From assembly GCF_004402215.1 (NCBI RefSeq), contig NZ_SOEZ01000059.1, forward strand, positions 1-64,000: a stretch of 64,000 nucleotides of DNA. Direction: 5' to 3'. This document shows, piece by piece, positions 62,496-64,000 of this stretch (the stretch's first letter is position 1; each line of letters opens with the position of its first letter). The notes beneath the pieces were generated by a model. That model was not told the DNA's origin. It did no database searches and saw nothing but the letters and a program-made list of their open reading frames with translations. The DNA is from Cryobacterium tagatosivorans (lineage in GTDB: Bacteria; Actinomycetota; Actinomycetes; Actinomycetales; Microbacteriaceae). The position numbers and the translations under genes were made by a program.

Positions 62496-63746
62496 CTAGA
62501 ACGGCGGGGGCGGGGCGGGCCCCATCGGGGTCGCGGGGTCGGTGCTGTACGTTCGGCCGCCGGGGGAGGTCCAGTTCAGGGTGCCGTCCCTGGCGTGTTT
62601 GACGCTCCAGCCGGTCTCGCTTTTCAGATCGTGATCGGGTGGGCAGAGATTGGCCAGGTTGTCGGAGTCGGTGCGCCCGCCGAACTGCCAGTCGAGGCCA
62701 TGGTCGATGTCGCAGCGGGAGGCACTGCGGTTGCAGCCGGGGAACCGGCAGGTTTCGTCGCGCACCCTGAGCCAGCGGCGGAGGTCTTTGGGCACCTTGT
62801 AGCGGGATCGGCCGACCGACAGCACGCATCCGGTCTCGGGGTGGGTGAGGATGCGGATGAAGCTGGGCGCCTTCGCGGCCAGGCGCCTGGCGGTTTCCGG
62901 GTCGATCGGTCCGTAGCCTTCGAGGTGGCCGGGTTCCTCGCTGTGGCCGAGGAGGGTCATGACCGGAACGGTGATCAGCACCGTAGCGCGGACGCCCTGG
63001 CCGAGGCCGGCGGACGGAGTGCCGGGCGCACCGACACCGTCGATCAACAGCTCTGACAGCACGTCGGCCCTGAGCTGGGTGAGGGTGCGCGTCTCGTCGG
63101 GCCGTTGGAGACTGATCGCGAGATCGCTGATCCGGTTGTAGATGGAGTGCGCGGTGGCGGTGGGCAGGTACGCGTTCAGCCAGGCCATCCCGTCTCGGGC
63201 GGGCACGAGGTGCACGGCCCTGTCGCCGGCGCACTTCTCGTGCCTCGTCCTGATCGTCTCGGGATGAGTGCGCTCCCTGGCCTTGCGTGCCGTGCCGTCG
63301 AACTTGGCGGCGGTGAGCCGACTCGCTTGCGGCAGCAGGGCCTCCTCAAACTCCTTCCGTGATTCGGCGGGGAGCGACCCCGCGTGATCGATCATGGCCT
63401 TCGCGTGCCGGTAGCTGATCTCGCCCGCGCGAAGCGCCGACATGGTGGCCGGCAACTCGTGCACCAGGGCCTCGCTCTCGGCAAGCAGGGTTTCCATGCT
63501 GCGCTGGGGGAGACGGAGTGCGCAGGCAAGCTCGGACAGGAGCTCGCGTCGCGCCACGGTGCGGGCGTCCCACCGGGCGCCCGCCGGCCGGGCGGTTGTC
63601 GCTTCGCTCAGCTCGCTTCGCCGCCGCGCCTCGTCGATGAGTTCAGCCCGGTGGGCGCTCACCGTTGCGAGCAGCCGATCCGCCGCGACGACCGCATCGA
63701 CGATGTCGCCGACGGAGGCCAGCTGGAGTGCATTGCGGGGGTCCAT
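62496..63746 (-). CDS. DUF222/HNH endonuclease-domain protein
   Basis: The 416-residue product has an N-terminal DUF222 helical region (about 1-250; LLAESEALVHELPATMSALR with GEISYRHAKAM) and a C-terminal HNH nuclease motif: CRFPGCNRSASRCDIDHGLDW, a second Cys in NLANLCPPDHDLKSETGW. The Cys pairs probably bind zinc and the two His form the active site. Such genes are multicopy in many actinobacteria; a role in DNA mobility has been suggested but not shown. The ATG at 63746 follows GGAG; an extension to 63893 lacks support. Confidence 0.88.
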   Translation of the reverse strand: MDPRNALQLASVGDIVDAVVAADRLLATVSAHRAELIDEARRRSELSEATTARPAGARWDARTVARRELLSELACALRLPQRSMETLLAESEALVHELPATMSALRAGEISYRHAKAMIDHAGSLPAESRKEFEEALLPQASRLTAAKFDGTARKARERTHPETIRTRHEKCAGDRAVHLVPARDGMAWLNAYLPTATAHSIYNRISDLAISLQRPDETRTLTQLRADVLSELLIDGVGAPGTPSAGLGQGVRATVLITVPVMTLLGHSEEPGHLEGYGPIDPETARRLAAKAPSFIRILTHPETGCVLSVGRSRYKVPKDLRRWLRVRDETCRFPGCNRSASRCDIDHGLDWQFGGRTDSDNLANLCPPDHDLKSETGWSVKHARDGTLNWTSPGGRTYSTDPATPMGPAPPPPF

Positions 63747-63900
63747 GCAGCTATTCTCCGGGTACCCACTGACATTCCTCGCCGACTGAATAACCCGGTC
63801 AAGCCCGTAATTCCTGTGGATAACTCCGCCTGATCGGCGGCTGTGGAGGAGTGGCCGACGGGCCCGGCAGACCGGGCTGCCGCCTCCGGCCAACTCGGGG

Positions 63901-63999
63901 CTACGCCGTCGACCCGACCTCGGGCATCCAGGACCGCACCAGTCCGGATGCCGTTTCCAGAAGTGCTGCCGATTCGTCCGGGTTGACCCGAGCGAGAAG
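63901..63999 (-). CDS. C-terminal fragment of an unidentified gene (partial)
   Basis: The minus-strand frame enters from the right edge and ends at TAG (63901-63903), giving LLARVNPDESAALLETASG then LVRSWMPEVGSTA. Composition looks protein-like and codon third positions are GC-rich, but 33 residues are too few to assign a family. Confidence 0.45.
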   Translation of the reverse strand, partial: LLARVNPDESAALLETASGLVRSWMPEVGSTA

Positions 64000-64000
64000 C

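Overview
This is a high-GC (roughly two-thirds G+C by eye) chromosomal segment of an actinobacterium, most likely a member of the Microbacteriaceae (Cryobacterium/Leifsonia type). Supporting signs are the ftsE-ftsX-smpB-ssrA order, a tmRNA tag reading ANSKRTDFALAA, many GTG starts with 4-nt ATGA/GTGA overlaps, an actinobacterial Rrf2/NsrR-Hmp pair, a DUF222 HNH protein and intergenic GTCTCGAC...GTCGAGAC palindromes. Genus is inferred, not demonstrated. No phage, plasmid, IS element or CRISPR array was seen.

Layout. 0-2.5 kb: end of ftsE, ftsX, smpB and the tmRNA gene, closed by a perfect 16-bp bidirectional hairpin. 2.5-9.5 kb: a secreted YncE-propeller/phosphatase fusion, a SulP anion transporter, flavohaemoglobin with its NsrR-type regulator and a candidate NsrR operator, and a HisN-like phosphatase. 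9.6 kb: tRNA-Lys(CTT). 9.9-18.2 kb: a complete tad/flp pilus locus on the minus strand (two Flp pilins, TadE, TadG, CpaB, CpaE/TadZ, TadA, TadB, TadC, prepilin peptidase), with a similar C5/G5 dyad upstream of both pilin genes. 18.2-22.1 kb: a CitA/DcuS-type two-component system divergent from a DctA-type dicarboxylate symporter. 22.5-25.6 kb: a glycine-betaine/proline ABC transporter. 25.7-28.4 kb: an MgtA-type P-ATPase. 28.5-31.5 kb: flavodoxin, a PNPOx-like protein and the complete BioMNY biotin ECF transporter.

31.6-38.4 kb: a GH15 glycosidase divergent from a G6PDH paralogue across only 29 bp, then a fused trehalose-6-phosphate synthase/phosphatase whose only plausible start is an ATC codon. 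Together with the betaine transporter this suggests compatible-solute metabolism. 38.5-43.7 kb: ilvD-ilvB-ilvN-ilvC. 43.7-55 kb: an accessory block (DUF998 protein, PEP synthase, two Tat-exported phosphatases, BBE-type flavin oxidoreductase, alpha/beta hydrolase, zinc alcohol dehydrogenase, small membrane proteins, DoxX). 55-62.4 kb: serA, a TetR/MFS efflux pair, a DUF6458 protein and leuB-ilvE-FAH hydrolase. 62.5 kb to the end: a DUF222/HNH endonuclease-like gene and the C-terminus of an unidentified gene.

The most unusual features are non-coding or at gene starts: (i) dispersed long palindromes, three of which share an ACCTTC-N11-GAAGGT core with different outer arms; (ii) the missing canonical start of the trehalose fusion gene; (iii) a 14-bp repeat that triplicated the bioN start, leaving two five-residue decoy reading frames; (iv) similar dyads at matching distances before both flp pilin genes. 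No wholly new multi-gene system can be claimed from the sequence alone.
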